Assembly: GCA_029204225.1 (NCBI GenBank)
Contig: CM055096.1
Coordinates: forward strand, 58,539,600 to 58,603,599
Reading direction: 5' to 3'
Origin: Diphasiastrum complanatum
Taxonomy: Eukaryota > Streptophyta > Lycopodiopsida > Lycopodiales > Lycopodiaceae
DNA: 64,000 nt
Shown here: positions 63,659 to 64,000 of the stretch, one piece after another
How positions within the stretch are numbered: the first letter of the stretch is position 1
Layout of the letters: each line of letters starts with the position of its first letter
Made by a program: the position numbers and the translations under genes
The notes under the pieces: model-generated
What the model saw: only the letters and a program-made list of their open reading frames with translations
Databases searched by the model: none
Told to the model about the DNA's origin: nothing

Positions 63659-63910
63659 TACCAATATTGGATCGACGCGCCAAAGGTAGGAAAGATCTTG
63701 AGCAGTCGTACATCCGCGCGTCATATAGATATAGCATATCCGTACCAATATTGGATCGACGCGCCAGAGGTAAAAAAAACCAAGAGCAGTCGTACATCCG
63801 CGCGTCATACAAATATCACATATCAGTACCAATATCGGAGCGACACGCCAAGGGTAAAGAGAATCTCGAGCAGTCGTGCACCCGTGCGTCATATCGATAT
63901 CAAGTGTACA
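63659..63910. repeat. 84-bp tandem repeat, three units
   Basis: Units 63659-63742, 63743-63826 and 63827-63910 share 'taccaatattggatcgacgc', 'gagcagtcgtacatccgcgc' and 'gtcatat'. Because 84 is a multiple of three, both strands stay open and give repetitive peptides that I do not annotate as genes. Confidence 0.93.
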
Positions 63911-64000
63911 ACCAAAAATTTACAGTTCTGTGGTGTGAATAAATTTTGTGATCTAGACTCATCTATCTAATGGCAACTCTAAGCGAGAGTGTTCTTAATG

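Noticed and set aside
63629-63970. Overlapping repeat peptides on both strands
   Set aside because: They result from the 84-bp tandem repeat being a multiple of three.

Overview
This window is a transposon-dense piece of a plant nuclear genome. The evidence is Ty1/copia and Ty3/gypsy elements primed from the plant initiator-Met tRNA site (TGGTATCAGAGC), a gypsy integrase ending in a chromodomain, a rolling-circle (Helitron) transposon with an RPA-like accessory gene, spliced exons, and many long CT/GA microsatellites. The Helitron carries OTU and endonuclease modules, a Helentron-like set that I associate more with non-flowering plants, so a fern, lycophyte or other non-angiosperm is my guess at low confidence. 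I see no complete host gene with certainty, no tRNA or rRNA gene, and no CRISPR array.

Layout. 0-6 kb: degenerate telomere-like DNA, then broken copia fragments, some head to head. 6.4-13 kb: two LTR+PBS+leader+gag starts of one copia family on the plus strand, separated by a minus-strand gag-to-RT fragment of another copia family. 13-15.4 kb: a minus-strand copia element whose reverse-transcriptase core is replaced by an unrelated coding segment. 16.5-18.9 kb: minisatellites, CT/GA/TA tracts and a Helitron-type 3' end. 18.9-30.2 kb: a Ty3/gypsy element carrying gag and protease but no RT or integrase, with a second element of the same LTR family (pol but no gag) inserted in its 5' LTR in the opposite orientation. 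30.2-35.4 kb: mostly unassignable sequence and microsatellites. 35.4-43.9 kb: one large minus-strand Helitron: RPA-like spliced gene, OTU-like ORF, a duplicated helical-domain ORF, Rep (HUH nuclease) and Pif1-type helicase fused to an endonuclease segment. 44-49.6 kb: exon-like pieces, including a GRAS-like fragment. 49.7-58.9 kb: a solo gypsy-like LTR, then copia elements, one carrying an intact 463-codon ORF homologous to the segment that replaces RT at 13.3-14.0 kb. 59-64 kb: an unrecognised decayed ORF, further LTR/PBS remnants, a minus-strand gag fragment and an 84-bp tandem repeat.

Most interesting points. (1) Two separate copia-type insertions carry a colinear, homologous, unrecognised ORF where RT-RNase H should be. 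(2) The Helitron is a multi-ORF unit with RPA, OTU, Rep, helicase and endonuclease parts. (3) The nested gypsy pair has complementary coding: gag-PR in one, PR-RT-RH-IN-chromodomain in the other, under the same LTRs. (4) The decay is strongly C-to-T: the gypsy pol reads through about 1,135 codons in one frame with six stops and no frameshift, each stop one C-to-T step from a sense codon.

Coordinates come from reading the sequence by eye; element boundaries marked approximate may be off by a few to tens of bases.
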